A stretch of 64,000 nt of DNA from Telluria mixta. GTDB lineage: Bacteria; Pseudomonadota; Gammaproteobacteria; Burkholderiales; Burkholderiaceae_D. Below, piece by piece: positions 53,020-61,735 of the stretch. The first letter of the stretch is position 1. Each line of letters starts with the position of its first letter. Below the pieces are notes generated by a model that searched no databases, had not been told where the DNA came from, and saw only the letters and a list, made by a program, of their open reading frames with translations. The position numbers and the translations under genes were made by a program. Location of the stretch: contig NZ_CP119520.1 in assembly GCF_029223865.1 (NCBI RefSeq), forward strand, positions 5,208,001-5,272,000, written 5' to 3'.

Positions 53020-55734
53020 TCACTCGAAGTCGTAGCTGACGCGCAGGTTCCACGAGCGGCCGACCGGATTCGAGACGCTGCTCAGGTAGCCGCTGCTGTA
53101 GATCGTGTTGTTGGTGATCGGCGGCGCCTTGTCGAACAGGTTCGTGACGCCGGCCGTGATGCGCACCTGTTTCTGCACGCGGATCGAGCCGGTCAGGTTC
53201 CAGGTCGAGAACGACGGGATGTCGCGGTAGTACTGCGACGTGACGGCCGTGTTGGCGTCGCGGTATTTGCTGTTGAAGTTGTTCGTCAGCTGGGCCGCGT
53301 AGTCGCCGCTCTGCCACGACAGGCGCAGGTTGTGCTTCCATTTGAACGTGATGATCGGGAAGCTGGACGTGGTGCCGTTGCTGGCCCAGCCGAACTGCCC
53401 GACGTTGGACATCCACGGACCGCCCGGCACGAGCTGGTTGTCGAAGCGCGTCAGGTACGTACCGTCGATCGCGGCGCCGAACGTGCCGTAGCTGTTGCGC
53501 GCGATTTCCCAGTTGGCCGACACGTCGACGCCGCCGGCGATCTGGCCGCCCAGGTTCATCGTCGTGTTGTTGATGTAGGCGAGCGAGCCGTCGGCGTTAC
53601 GCACGAACAGGTTCTTGTAGTCGGCGTAGTTCGTGAAGTAGACGTTCTCCGGCAGGTTGGCCAGCATGTCCTTCATGTTGACCTGCCAGTAGTCGAGCGA
53701 CGCCGTGAAGTTGCGGGCCGGTTCGAAGACGACACCCAGCGTGCCGCCCTTCGAGCGTTCCGGCTGCAGCGTGTTGTTCGAGCCGGTCAGCTTGTTCAGC
53801 TTCGCGTTGCAGACGTCGGCCGCGTTGGCGCCGGCGACGGCCGTGCCGCTGCCGGGGATCGCCGGCGTCGGGCCCGGGCACAGGACCGGATCGTCCCAGC
53901 GGCCGGCCGTTGTCGTGTTGGCGACGGTCGTGCGGTAGCCGTAGCGGTCGAACAGGGTCGGCGCGCGGAAGCCCGTGTTGAACGAACCGCGGAACATGAC
54001 GCTCTTCACCGGCTGCCAGCGGAAGCTGATCTTCGGCGTGACGGTCGACCCGACGTCGCTGTACTTGTCGACGCGCAGGGCGGCATTCAGGTCCAGGGTC
54101 TTGGTGACGGGCGCGTCGATCTCGGTGTAGATGCCGGCCACGTTGCGCGCGCTTTCGCCGTGCGCGGGCACGCTCTTGGCATACGTGATGTCGGCGGCCT
54201 GCGCCAGCTTCGTGTCTTCGTTGGTGTCGCGGTGCAGGTCGGCGCCCAGCGCGAACGCGAGGTCGCCGCCGGGCAGGGCCATCAGCGAGCGGCTGACCGT
54301 GCCGTCGAAGCCGTAGTACGCGCTCTTCGAGCTGCGGTTCTGCATGCCGTCGGCGGCGATGGATTCGAGGTAGTCGCGGCCGGCCTGGTCCTGCAGGCCG
54401 AACGGATTCAGGGTGCCGTTCGCCAGGCCGTCCAGCAGGCCCGTACCCGAGAAGTAGCCGGATTTATAGTAGCCCTTGCGCAGCGACAGGCCGTAGGTCA
54501 TGCCGGCCTTGTAGTCCCAGTTGCCCAGGTGGCCGTCGGCGGACAGCAGCAGGCGCTGGTTGATCTGGTTGTCGCGCGTGACGGCCGGGCCGAAGTCGGC
54601 CACCGCCCACGAGACGGTCAGCGGCTGGTTCGTGATGCCGGCGACGGCGGGCACGCCGCCGCTCTTGCCCGGGTACCACTTGCTGGTCGACGGCAGGATC
54701 GCGGCGCGGGAGCCCACGGCCAGTGCCTGGGTCGGATTCTTGTAGCCGAAGATGGATTCGTCGCCGCGCGTGTATTCCACGGTGACGGTGTTGTCGGCGT
54801 CGATCTTCTTCGTCGCCTTGGCATACATCGTCAGCTGCTTGTTCGGGTGCAGCGCGGTGCCATAGTTGGCGTCGTTCAGGATGCAGGTGTTCTTCCCGCC
54901 CTGGATCGAATACGGATTCAGGCAGCCGCTCGCGTAGTACGGATTCGCCGCGCTCTTGTTGGCGGAGCTCGTGAAGTTGGCGGGCGTGGCGTAGCCGCCG
55001 CTGGCGGTGGTCCTGGGCAGGCCGATGGCGGCCATCGCAGCGTCGTCCGGGACGAAGCCGGTGCGGTCCGACAGCGCGAGGCGGCTGCGCTGGTGGAAGT
55101 CGATGGTGCCGTAGACGTTCCAGCCGTCGCGTTCCAGGTTGCCCTTGCCGAACGTGGCCTGGATGCGCTGCTCGTCGCCGCCGCCGTGGCGCTGCGGCTG
55201 CACGAGCTGCACGGTGACGTTGCCGCCCTCGACTTCGCGCTTGGTGATGAAGTTGACGACGCCGCCGATCGCGTCCGACCCATAGATCGACGACGCGCCG
55301 TCGCGCAGGATCTCGACGCGTTGCAGCGCGCTGATCGGGATGACGTCGAGGTTGGCGTAGCCGTCGGCGATGGCTTCGTTGGCGAGGCGGCGGCCGTTCA
55401 GCAGCACGAGGGTGCGGTTCACGCCCAGGCCGCGCAGGTTGATGTTGGTGCCCGAGCCGGCATTCGACGGCTGCAGCGACGCCGACTGCGGCAGCGCCAT
55501 CATCACGTCGGCCAGCGTGGTCATGCCCTGCTTGACGAGTTCCTCGGCCTTGATGGTCGTGACGGGCAGGGCTTCCTCGGCGGCCAGGCGCTTGATGCTG
55601 GAGCCGGTGACTTCCACGCGCTGGACCGGTGCGTCGGTCTGCTGGGCCTGCGCCTGCTGGGCGAGGGAGAGGACCGCGAGCGCGATCGAGGACATGACGA
55701 AATGGCGGGGCGGGGTGCTGCGGGGGTATTTCAT
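53020..55734 (-). CDS. TonB-dependent receptor for pectin oligomers
   Basis: 904 aa outer-membrane importer. Signal peptide MKYPRSTPPRHFVMSSIALA..AQA, TonB-box-like RVEVTGSSIKR, plug domain at ~50-170 (LRGLGVNRTLVLLNGRRLAN, SIYGSDAIGGVVNFIT), and a 22-strand barrel to ...NLRVSYDFE. It belongs to the large Xanthomonas/Caulobacter-type group ('TonB-dependent receptor' with GSSIKR box) used for plant sugars. AGGAG precedes ATG 55734. It heads the operon with CE12, GH28-CE8 and GH28, so its substrate is most likely oligogalacturonate. Confidence 0.87.
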   Translation of the reverse strand: MKYPRSTPPRHFVMSSIALAVLSLAQQAQAQQTDAPVQRVEVTGSSIKRLAAEEALPVTTIKAEELVKQGMTTLADVMMALPQSASLQPSNAGSGTNINLRGLGVNRTLVLLNGRRLANEAIADGYANLDVIPISALQRVEILRDGASSIYGSDAIGGVVNFITKREVEGGNVTVQLVQPQRHGGGDEQRIQATFGKGNLERDGWNVYGTIDFHQRSRLALSDRTGFVPDDAAMAAIGLPRTTASGGYATPANFTSSANKSAANPYYASGCLNPYSIQGGKNTCILNDANYGTALHPNKQLTMYAKATKKIDADNTVTVEYTRGDESIFGYKNPTQALAVGSRAAILPSTSKWYPGKSGGVPAVAGITNQPLTVSWAVADFGPAVTRDNQINQRLLLSADGHLGNWDYKAGMTYGLSLRKGYYKSGYFSGTGLLDGLANGTLNPFGLQDQAGRDYLESIAADGMQNRSSKSAYYGFDGTVSRSLMALPGGDLAFALGADLHRDTNEDTKLAQAADITYAKSVPAHGESARNVAGIYTEIDAPVTKTLDLNAALRVDKYSDVGSTVTPKISFRWQPVKSVMFRGSFNTGFRAPTLFDRYGYRTTVANTTTAGRWDDPVLCPGPTPAIPGSGTAVAGANAADVCNAKLNKLTGSNNTLQPERSKGGTLGVVFEPARNFTASLDYWQVNMKDMLANLPENVYFTNYADYKNLFVRNADGSLAYINNTTMNLGGQIAGGVDVSANWEIARNSYGTFGAAIDGTYLTRFDNQLVPGGPWMSNVGQFGWASNGTTSSFPIITFKWKHNLRLSWQSGDYAAQLTNNFNSKYRDANTAVTSQYYRDIPSFSTWNLTGSIRVQKQVRITAGVTNLFDKAPPITNNTIYSSGYLSSVSNPVGRSWNLRVSYDFE

Positions 55735-55875
55735 GAAGCTGTCTCCTGTTTTTATGTCGATGACGTGTCGGCGTCCACGGGGGATGGGCGCCGATGATTG
55801 CTTCTTACAAAACCAGCCTGGCAAGGTCGAACCCGCACGTCCAGCGTGGGGCTCTTTGATGGAATCATTCTAGAT

Positions 55876-55908
55876 TGGTCTGACCACAAGATCAATGTGG
55901 CCAGACCA
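55876..55908. promoter_or_regulatory. Paired TGGTC-type operators upstream of the TonB receptor
   Basis: TGGTCTGACCA (55876-55886, perfect around its centre) and TGGCCAGACCA (55898-55908) lie 22 bp apart. The TGGTnnnACCA core is common for FadR-type GntR regulators. The same words occur at 58648-58693. Confidence 0.65.
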
Positions 55909-55956
55909 GATTATGATGAGGATGTGCTGAGAAAGCAACACATATGATGACTGATC

Positions 55957-57189
55957 TCAGTTTGCGCCGGCTTTCAGCGCGATGCGTACCGGGTGCGCGG
56001 CGCGTTGGGCTTCGGCGGCGACGTACGCCTGCCACGCCGCTTTGGACGTGATGCGTCCGGCGCGGTCCCACGCGGCGCCGACCCAGTAGCGCAGCGGCTT
56101 GCCCGATTCCACGCGGGCCAGTACGAGGTCGTTGAGCGCGTCCTCGGCAAAGCCGGTGGACGCGGGCAGCACGACGGCGGTGCCGAACGCACCGTTCGAC
56201 GCCTGCTCGACCCACTGCAGCAGCGCATGGTTCTTCTCATCCTTCACGAGCGCGATGCGCGGCTCCTGTTTCTTGTCCGACGGCGTCTTGTTCAGGCCCA
56301 CGGCCACCGTCAGCGCGGCAGGTCCGGAGAAGGTGAACGTGCTGTCGATCCGGTCCAGCTGGCGGCCCGCGTCGACCGTGAAGCGCTTGGTTTCCGTGAC
56401 CTGGGTGCCGGCTGCATTCCAAGCGGCGTACGACAATTCGAACACGGCGCGGATCGGCCCATTGGCCAGCACCTTCCAGCCGGCCCAGTTGCTGCTGGTG
56501 TAAAGGCGTCCGCCGTCCCACACGCCCGTTCCGCCGGCGCCGCGCGAGCGGCCGACGTTGTACATGTCCATGCCTTCGCCCTCGTCCTTGTGGTAGTGGT
56601 CGTGGCCCTTGTTGTACCAGCGGTCGACGATCGGGTAATCCACGCGCTTGAACCAGATATCGAGGCCGCTCGTCTCCAGCACTTCCTTGCCGCTGCCCGG
56701 CGGCGCCGGCGCGGCGAGGGCGGGGCCGTACGTGCGGTGGCCGATCACGTCGTTCTCCCACGCGAAGTCGTCCAGGCGCTCCGGCACGTAGCGCGCGAAC
56801 GCCTTCGGTGCAAACGGCGGCGTGAGCGCGTCGCTCTTTTCGACGACGAACGTCGCCGTCTTTTCGCCGGGTTTGAAGTCGTGCTGGAACAGCAGTTCGC
56901 CGTACGCGGCACCGACGCCTTGCGGGTCCTTGGCCAGCGGCGCCACATTCGTCACCTGATAGGGCAGTACGCGGCCGGCGCCATCCTTCACGACGAGGTG
57001 CTGGATCAGCGCGCCGGGCAGCGCGGCGTTCACGTCCTGCCACGGGATGACGATCGTCTCGGACGGACGCGCCGCGTCGAGGTCGTGGGTCACGGTGACC
57101 GTCAGACGGTCTGCTGCGCCGGCGCTCGCGCACAGCACGAGGCCTGCGGCGCAAAACAGGGTTTTCGCTTGCATGGTCGGGGCTTTCAT
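55957..57189 (-). CDS. DUF4861 protein of the pectin locus
   Basis: 410 aa with a signal peptide (MQAKTLFCAAGLVLCASAGAA from the ATG at 57174, or the ATG at 57189). The mature part, PSETIVIPWQDVNAALPG.., VLPYQVTN, EKSDALTPPFAPKAFARYVPERLDDFAWEND and GHDHYHKDEGEGMDMYNVG, matches DUF4861, a family found in pectin and rhamnogalacturonan loci. It may be a lyase or sugar-binding enzyme; the activity is not established. It lies 10 bases after GH105 on the same strand. Confidence 0.75.
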   Translation of the reverse strand: MKAPTMQAKTLFCAAGLVLCASAGAADRLTVTVTHDLDAARPSETIVIPWQDVNAALPGALIQHLVVKDGAGRVLPYQVTNVAPLAKDPQGVGAAYGELLFQHDFKPGEKTATFVVEKSDALTPPFAPKAFARYVPERLDDFAWENDVIGHRTYGPALAAPAPPGSGKEVLETSGLDIWFKRVDYPIVDRWYNKGHDHYHKDEGEGMDMYNVGRSRGAGGTGVWDGGRLYTSSNWAGWKVLANGPIRAVFELSYAAWNAAGTQVTETKRFTVDAGRQLDRIDSTFTFSGPAALTVAVGLNKTPSDKKQEPRIALVKDEKNHALLQWVEQASNGAFGTAVVLPASTGFAEDALNDLVLARVESGKPLRYWVGAAWDRAGRITSKAAWQAYVAAEAQRAAHPVRIALKAGAN

Positions 57190-57199
57190 TGGTGCCGGA

Positions 57200-58603
57200 T
57201 CAGGGATGTTCGCGGTAGCTGGTCTGCCCGCCGCCCTTCGGCACGTAGTGATACGTGCGGACGCGGAACTGGATGTCGACCGCCGGGTTGTTCAGCAGCC
57301 GGATCATCTCGGCGCCAGCCAGCAGCATCGGACCATACCCGTGCATCGCCGTCGTGCTGGTGGGCCGGTTGTAGTAATAGACCTGGTCGCTCGCGAACGT
57401 CGTCTGCACGCACGTGCCTTCCACGCGGCCCTGGGCATCGATGCGCGCGGACAGCGCGTTCCAGCCGGCCTGCGCGATCGAGCCGTACGTCGTCGCACTG
57501 ATCCAGCCTTCGTTGACGGCGTGCGCGAGCACGTAGACGAACATGGCGCTGGCCGACGTCTCGAGGTAGGAATCGTCGCGGTCGACCATCTGGTGCCACA
57601 GTCCCGCGCCGGACTGCCGCTCGGCGATGCCGCGCAGCGTTTTTTTCAGCTGCGCCATCACCTTTGGATAGCCCGGGTGGTCCTTCGGCAGCACGTCGAG
57701 GACGTCCGACATGGCCAGCACGGCCCAGCCGTTCGCGCGCGCCCAGTAGAAGCGCGGCGCGTCCGGGTTGGTCGCGTTCCAGCCGTGCGTGTACAGGTTG
57801 CGCTGCGGATCGAACATGTAGTCCGTCATCTGCAGGATGTTCTTCACGGCGTCGTCGAAGTACGCGCGGGAGCCCGTCATGCGGCCCAGTTCCGCCAGCG
57901 CGGGGATCCCCATGTACATATCGTCGGCCCACAGCGACACGGCCTGCGGGCGCTGGCGCGCGAGGGTGCCGTCCGGCAGGCGGAACTGGCGCTTCGCCAC
58001 CCAGTCGCCGCACACCTTGATCTGCGCGGAGAGATCGGGGCCGATGCCGGCCTGGCGCGCGCGCATCATCGCGGCGCACATCGAGCCGGCGTCGTCGAGC
58101 GCGCGCGGGTCGAGGAAGTGGGCGAAGCTGTTGCTGCGCTCGAGGTGGAAGCGCTGTTCCTGCTCGCGGAAATACGGCAGGCGGTCGGCGAAGAACTGCA
58201 GGTGGCGCTGCGTGAGGGCGGTATAGCTCTTGTCGCCGGTGGCGGCAGTGGCTTTCAGCAGGCCGGCGTGCACCACGCCCATTTCATAGGCCTGCAGGCC
58301 GAAGTCGGCGTCGCCCTTGTCGACGACGGCGTCCGCGACCGGCGTGCGGAAATCCGTGACGGGCGCGCCGCTGCCCTTGTGCACGACGCGCGTCGGCGTC
58401 TGGCTGTCGACGTAGCCGCGGATGCGCTGCAGCGACGCCGCGATCTCGGCGGCGACCGGCTTCTTGTACGGCACCGGATACGTGCCTTCGGCCGTGTCGT
58501 CCGGGTTCTTGTTGTCGGGGTTGCGATAGGGGCCCTCTGCATGCGCAGGGGCGGCAAGGCACGCGAAAGCGGCCAGGATGGCGAGCAATCTGGTTGGCGG
58601 CAC
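57200..58603 (-). CDS. GH105 unsaturated rhamnogalacturonyl hydrolase
   Basis: 467 aa. Signal peptide MPPTRLLAILAAFACLAAPAHA and an (alpha/alpha)6 barrel with the catalytic Asp in VSLWADDMYMGIPALAE. WARANGWAVLAMSD, SGAGLWHQMVD and SYLETSASAMFVY are family blocks. It removes the unsaturated uronic acid from lyase products of rhamnogalacturonan or pectin. Here it carries a signal peptide, so it would act in the periplasm after uptake. It is divergent from the esterase lipoprotein over three operator-like palindromes. Confidence 0.85.
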   Translation of the reverse strand: MPPTRLLAILAAFACLAAPAHAEGPYRNPDNKNPDDTAEGTYPVPYKKPVAAEIAASLQRIRGYVDSQTPTRVVHKGSGAPVTDFRTPVADAVVDKGDADFGLQAYEMGVVHAGLLKATAATGDKSYTALTQRHLQFFADRLPYFREQEQRFHLERSNSFAHFLDPRALDDAGSMCAAMMRARQAGIGPDLSAQIKVCGDWVAKRQFRLPDGTLARQRPQAVSLWADDMYMGIPALAELGRMTGSRAYFDDAVKNILQMTDYMFDPQRNLYTHGWNATNPDAPRFYWARANGWAVLAMSDVLDVLPKDHPGYPKVMAQLKKTLRGIAERQSGAGLWHQMVDRDDSYLETSASAMFVYVLAHAVNEGWISATTYGSIAQAGWNALSARIDAQGRVEGTCVQTTFASDQVYYYNRPTSTTAMHGYGPMLLAGAEMIRLLNNPAVDIQFRVRTYHYVPKGGGQTSYREHP

Positions 58604-58647
58604 CGTGTAGTCTCCGGTCGTTTTTATATGATGGACGACTCATTGAA

Positions 58648-58693
58648 TGGTCTGTCCTTTATTTGGCCAGACCATTCTAGGTTGGTCTGGCCA
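58648..58693. promoter_or_regulatory. Cluster of TGGTC-type operators between GH105 and the esterase
   Basis: TGGTCTGTCC (58648), TGGCCAGACCA (58664-58674) and TGGTCTGGCCA (58683-58693) repeat the words found upstream of the TonB receptor. They probably bind one pectin-responsive regulator whose gene is not in this window. Confidence 0.65.
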
Positions 58694-58768
58694 CTTTTGC
58701 AAGGTGGACTAGCCGGGATGTGTTTTTCGGTGGCATACTCGAATTCCGACGAGGAGACGGAGGCGGGG

Positions 58769-59746
58769 ATGCGCAGGGCGATATGTTGGATGGGTGTGGG
58801 TTTTCTGCTGGCCGCATGCGCGGCGCAGCCTGCGCAAGCGCCGGCGCCCGAGAGCTACACGGCCGAGACGACGTACGCGAAGCTGGTCCCGAAGTACCCG
58901 TTCATCCGCATCGCGAGCCGCACCGTGCCGCGGACCGTGCGCGCCGTGGCGGACGTGACCTACGTGCGTCGTGGCGCCCATGACCTGAAGCTGGACTTGT
59001 ACCTGCCCGTGGCGGGCACCACGGCGCCCCGCCCGGCCATCGTGTTCGTGCACGGCGGCGGCTGGCGTACGGGCGTGCGCGCGAACTTCGCGCCGATGGC
59101 GATCCGCATGGCCGAACGGGGCTATGTGGCCGCCACCATCAGCTATCGGTTGTCGCCGGAAGCACCGTATCCGGCGGCGATCCACGACGCGAAGGCCGCC
59201 GTGCGCTGGGTGCGGGCGCATGCGGGCGAGTACGGCATTGATCCGGGCCGCATCGCCATCGCGGGCGGCTCGGCCGGCGGCCAGATCGCGGCGCTGACGG
59301 GCGTGACGAACGGCGAGCCACACTTCGATCCGGACGGCGGGCCTGTGTCGAGCGACGTGCAGGCGATCGTGAACATCGACGGCCTGTCGGATTTCACGTC
59401 GGAGGAAGCGCGCAAGTACGAGGACGATCCGGCCAAACAGCCGTCATCCGCCGGCGCCTGGTTCGGCGGCCGTTATGCGGAGAAGGCGGCGCTGTGGCGC
59501 GACGCGTCGCCGCTGTATCACGTCAAGACAACCACGCCGCCGATCCTGTTCATCGTCAGTGCGCAGCGGCGTTTCAGCCTGGGGCGGGAAGAGATGGCCG
59601 AGAAGCTGCGGAGGCTGGGCGTGCCGAACCGGGTCGTGCCCGTGCCCGACACGCCCCACAGTTTTTGGCTGTTCGATCCGTGGCTGGCGCCGACGGTGGA
59701 GGCGACGGACGGTTTTTTGCGTGAGTATCTCCGTCCGCGGCTGTGA
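58769..59746 (+). CDS. Alpha/beta-hydrolase esterase lipoprotein of the pectin locus
   Basis: 325 aa. Lipoprotein signal with lipobox LLAAC (MRRAICWMGVGFLLAAC). The hydrolase has the HGGGW oxyanion loop, the nucleophile elbow GGSAGG and the final catalytic His in DTPHSFWLF. It resembles BD-FAE/Axe-type carbohydrate acyl esterases. The ATG at 58769 follows GGAGG. Divergent from GH105 with shared operators, it likely removes acetyl or other esters from pectic oligomers in the periplasm. Confidence 0.82.
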   Translation: MRRAICWMGVGFLLAACAAQPAQAPAPESYTAETTYAKLVPKYPFIRIASRTVPRTVRAVADVTYVRRGAHDLKLDLYLPVAGTTAPRPAIVFVHGGGWRTGVRANFAPMAIRMAERGYVAATISYRLSPEAPYPAAIHDAKAAVRWVRAHAGEYGIDPGRIAIAGGSAGGQIAALTGVTNGEPHFDPDGGPVSSDVQAIVNIDGLSDFTSEEARKYEDDPAKQPSSAGAWFGGRYAEKAALWRDASPLYHVKTTTPPILFIVSAQRRFSLGREEMAEKLRRLGVPNRVVPVPDTPHSFWLFDPWLAPTVEATDGFLREYLRPRL

Positions 59747-59816
59747 GCCCCGAAAATGACAAGCCTGCCCAGCGGGCTTCGGTTGCACGGATCATTTCCC
59801 TGGATCGGGAATAATG

Positions 59817-59892
59817 CGGGCCGATTTCCGCCAGTCGTGACCGTTCGTGACTTTTTTCGCGTCCGTCAGCTGCTATGCTGAGCTGCACGGCC
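59817..59892. repeat. Palindromic repeat R11 (long form, truncated right arm)
   Basis: GTCGTGACCGTTCGTGACTT and CTGCTATGCTGAGC match the long-form core; the right arm shrinks to CACGGCC. It opens the second small-gene array. Confidence 0.6.
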
Positions 59893-59938
59893 TACAACAT
59901 CCAAATCCAGACGTATCCATATAACCTCAGGTGCCAAA

Positions 59939-60313
59939 TTGCGAAACATCAGCCGTTCCATCGTCCTCGCCATCCTCATACCAGGCCTGAACGCATCCGC
60001 TGCCGATGCAACGAAAGAACTGTCGTGGTCCTCAGTCCATTTGGAAGGTGCCCACCTTCAATTAGTCAGTCCGAAGGACAAGGACCGTTCTTCGGATCTG
60101 TATTTCGGCAAAGGCGGTAACCTGGCAATCACCAGCTGCTTCAAAGACACCTGTACTGGTCCGTTGACGGTTTGGAAAATCGAAAATAATCGTCTCAAGA
60201 CGGGCTATGCGCCAAGTGAAGGTGATGCGCTAATCAAAGTAACTGGCAACAAGCTCACTCTTCGGGATGCGGCCGGAAAGATCGTTGTGTATGAAATCAA
60301 GAGCAGGGACTGA
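59939..60313 (+). CDS. Secreted hypothetical protein (124 aa), array 2
   Basis: Starts at TTG 59939, giving a signal peptide MRNISRSIVLAILIPGLNASA. The mature domain (LSWSSVHLEGAHLQLV, LYFGKGGNLAITSCFKDTC, DALIKVTGNKLTLRD) is a small beta-rich fold with one likely disulfide. No family recognised. The composition is AT-richer than in the neighbouring pectin genes, as in the first array. Confidence 0.55.
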   Translation: MRNISRSIVLAILIPGLNASAADATKELSWSSVHLEGAHLQLVSPKDKDRSSDLYFGKGGNLAITSCFKDTCTGPLTVWKIENNRLKTGYAPSEGDALIKVTGNKLTLRDAAGKIVVYEIKSRD

Positions 60314-60332
60314 TTATGTGCCATTGCAGAAG

Positions 60333-60360
60333 CGGCCGAGATCGGTCACGAGCGGACATT
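60333..60360. repeat. Palindromic repeat R12 (short form)
   Basis: GCGGCCGAGATCGGTCACGA followed by GCGGACA, the hairpin plus right arm. Confidence 0.5.
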
Positions 60361-60434
60361 CAGGCGTGGGCAGATCGACCATAAGGGACCACAACACCGA
60401 TTGTTAAGCTAGCCGGGCAGCATGCCCATCATAT

Positions 60435-60908
60435 ATGCGCTTATTACTACCATTCATCGCTGCAGTGGCGGTTCAACCGGTGGTCTTCTTTGTACGTATT
60501 GCTCCGGACTATTTTGCTTCTTCGACCCCAATGTATGGGCTGGGGCTAGTTTTGGCTTCGGTGGTCGTAGTCGCTGCAGCGGCTGTTCTTCTGCTAGGAA
60601 TTCCTACGTTTTTACTGCTCCGGAAATTCGCTTATCTTAACTGGACTTCGCTATCAATTGCCGGCATCCTCTTGGGTATGCTACCCGCGGCGCTGTCTTG
60701 GCCACGTACGCTTGAGGGATATTCGTCCGGTCAAAATTGGCACGGAAGGTACGTAGACATGTATGTTAATGGAGTGCCGACATCGTATGCTTGGCTTACC
60801 TATGCCGAGAGCGTTTTGCTGTTTGGCGTGCACGGTCTAGTCGGTGCACTAGTCTTCTATGGCGTATGGCGGCGTGGAGTACATGCGGCAGAAGTGCCGC
60901 AAAAGTAA
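60435..60908 (+). CDS. Four-helix membrane protein (157 aa), array 2
   Basis: ATG 60435. Hydrophobic segments at ~4-22, 35-57, 72-88 and 122-145, with a polar loop between the third and fourth (TLEGYSSGQNWHGRYVDMYVNGVPTS is the outside loop region). No family recognised. It is followed by repeat R13. Confidence 0.55.
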   Translation: MRLLLPFIAAVAVQPVVFFVRIAPDYFASSTPMYGLGLVLASVVVVAAAAVLLLGIPTFLLLRKFAYLNWTSLSIAGILLGMLPAALSWPRTLEGYSSGQNWHGRYVDMYVNGVPTSYAWLTYAESVLLFGVHGLVGALVFYGVWRRGVHAAEVPQK

Positions 60909-60943
60909 CAGAACAACCGCACGTTGAATGGCGCACGGTGAAG

Positions 60944-61047
60944 GTCCGCAATGGATCGGTGCCGGCCGGTGGTTACACTCCGTGACTTTTCCTCGACGGC
61001 AACCTGCTATGCTGAACCGAACGGCCGGGTTCGGCCAAGAGCGGACG
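60944..61047. repeat. Palindromic repeat R13 (long form, best preserved)
   Basis: GTCCGC at the left and GGCCAAGAGCGGAC at the right form the outer stem. The core has TCCGTGACTTTT and GGCAACCTGCTATGCTGAAC, and the inner GGCCGGGTTCGGCC hairpin is intact. About 104 bp. Confidence 0.7.
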
Positions 61048-61090
61048 TTAGGGCTGATGAAATTGGTCGTATCTAACCCAAGGTTATGAC

Positions 61091-61435
61091 ATGACTCTTT
61101 ACTTCCGACGTGCACCGATCTGGGTCGTACTCAACTTGATCGGTATGGCAACGTATCTGCGGTTAGGCTCAGATGTTTGGACAATTCCGGATGATGAAGG
61201 ACTACCAGGCGGACCGGGGGATGCGTTTTATTGGTTTTTTCTGATGCTCCCCGTGCTGCTGGCCTACCTGGTCTTTAACTTGATTTCGCTATCCGAGATC
61301 ATTAAACGAGTACGGCAAACAGGGCGATTGAATTCGTTGTACATTTGGCTCGTCATAGCCGTACTTTGGATCGTAACGTTCCGGTACGACAACCTGCGCT
61401 CTTTCCGCGTCATCTGTCCAGATACAGGATGCTAG
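61091..61435 (+). CDS. Three-helix membrane protein (114 aa), array 2
   Basis: ATG 61091. Helices at ~8-25 (APIWVVLNLIGMATYL), 45-70 (FYWFFLMLPVLLAYLVFNLI) and 82-97 (SLYIWLVIAVLWIVTF). No family recognised. About 80 bp after the extended -10-like element of R13. Confidence 0.55.
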   Translation: MTLYFRRAPIWVVLNLIGMATYLRLGSDVWTIPDDEGLPGGPGDAFYWFFLMLPVLLAYLVFNLISLSEIIKRVRQTGRLNSLYIWLVIAVLWIVTFRYDNLRSFRVICPDTGC

Positions 61436-61469
61436 GTCGCATTTTCCCTTAACTTGAAGATTGCAGTAT

Positions 61470-61499
61470 GTCTGCAATGGGTCGATCGCGGACGTACAC
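61470..61499. repeat. Palindromic repeat R14 (short form, array end)
   Basis: GTCTGCAATGGGTCGATCGC followed by GGACGTACAC. It matches the reconstructed R10 at the end of the first array closely. Confidence 0.6.
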
Positions 61500-61552
61500 C
61501 ACCTTAGTCCTGGCCCTAAGATTGCGACCGTGTTCGCAAACGGACTGACGCC

Positions 61553-61735
61553 ATGGCCCGAAAAATTCTGCCGGAAGACCTTCGGCGCATTTTTGCACCT
61601 CGTCTACCGGCTCATCGCCGATCTTCGCAAGGCGGGCGGCCGCGTATCGACGATCTCGCAACCTCGACCGGCATCCTGTTCGTCTGTCGAGGGCACGTCG
61701 AAAGGTTTTGCCAGGCGCCCTCCATGTCATCCCGC
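61553..61735 (+). pseudogene. IS5-family transposase remnant (N-terminal fragment)
   Basis: MARKILPEDLRRIFAPRLP and QGGRPRIDDLATSTGILFVC match the N-terminal block of IS5/ISL2-type transposases (L....W..I.P.LP...GGRPR.DDR..L.GILFVLR.G). The similarity fades after GHVERFCQ, and no DDE core follows because the M24 gene lies on the opposite strand from 61727. A short relic. Confidence 0.6.

Noticed and set aside
53332..55797. Long open frame antisense to the TonB receptor
   Set aside because: A shadow of a well-supported gene; no ribosome site or recognisable motif.
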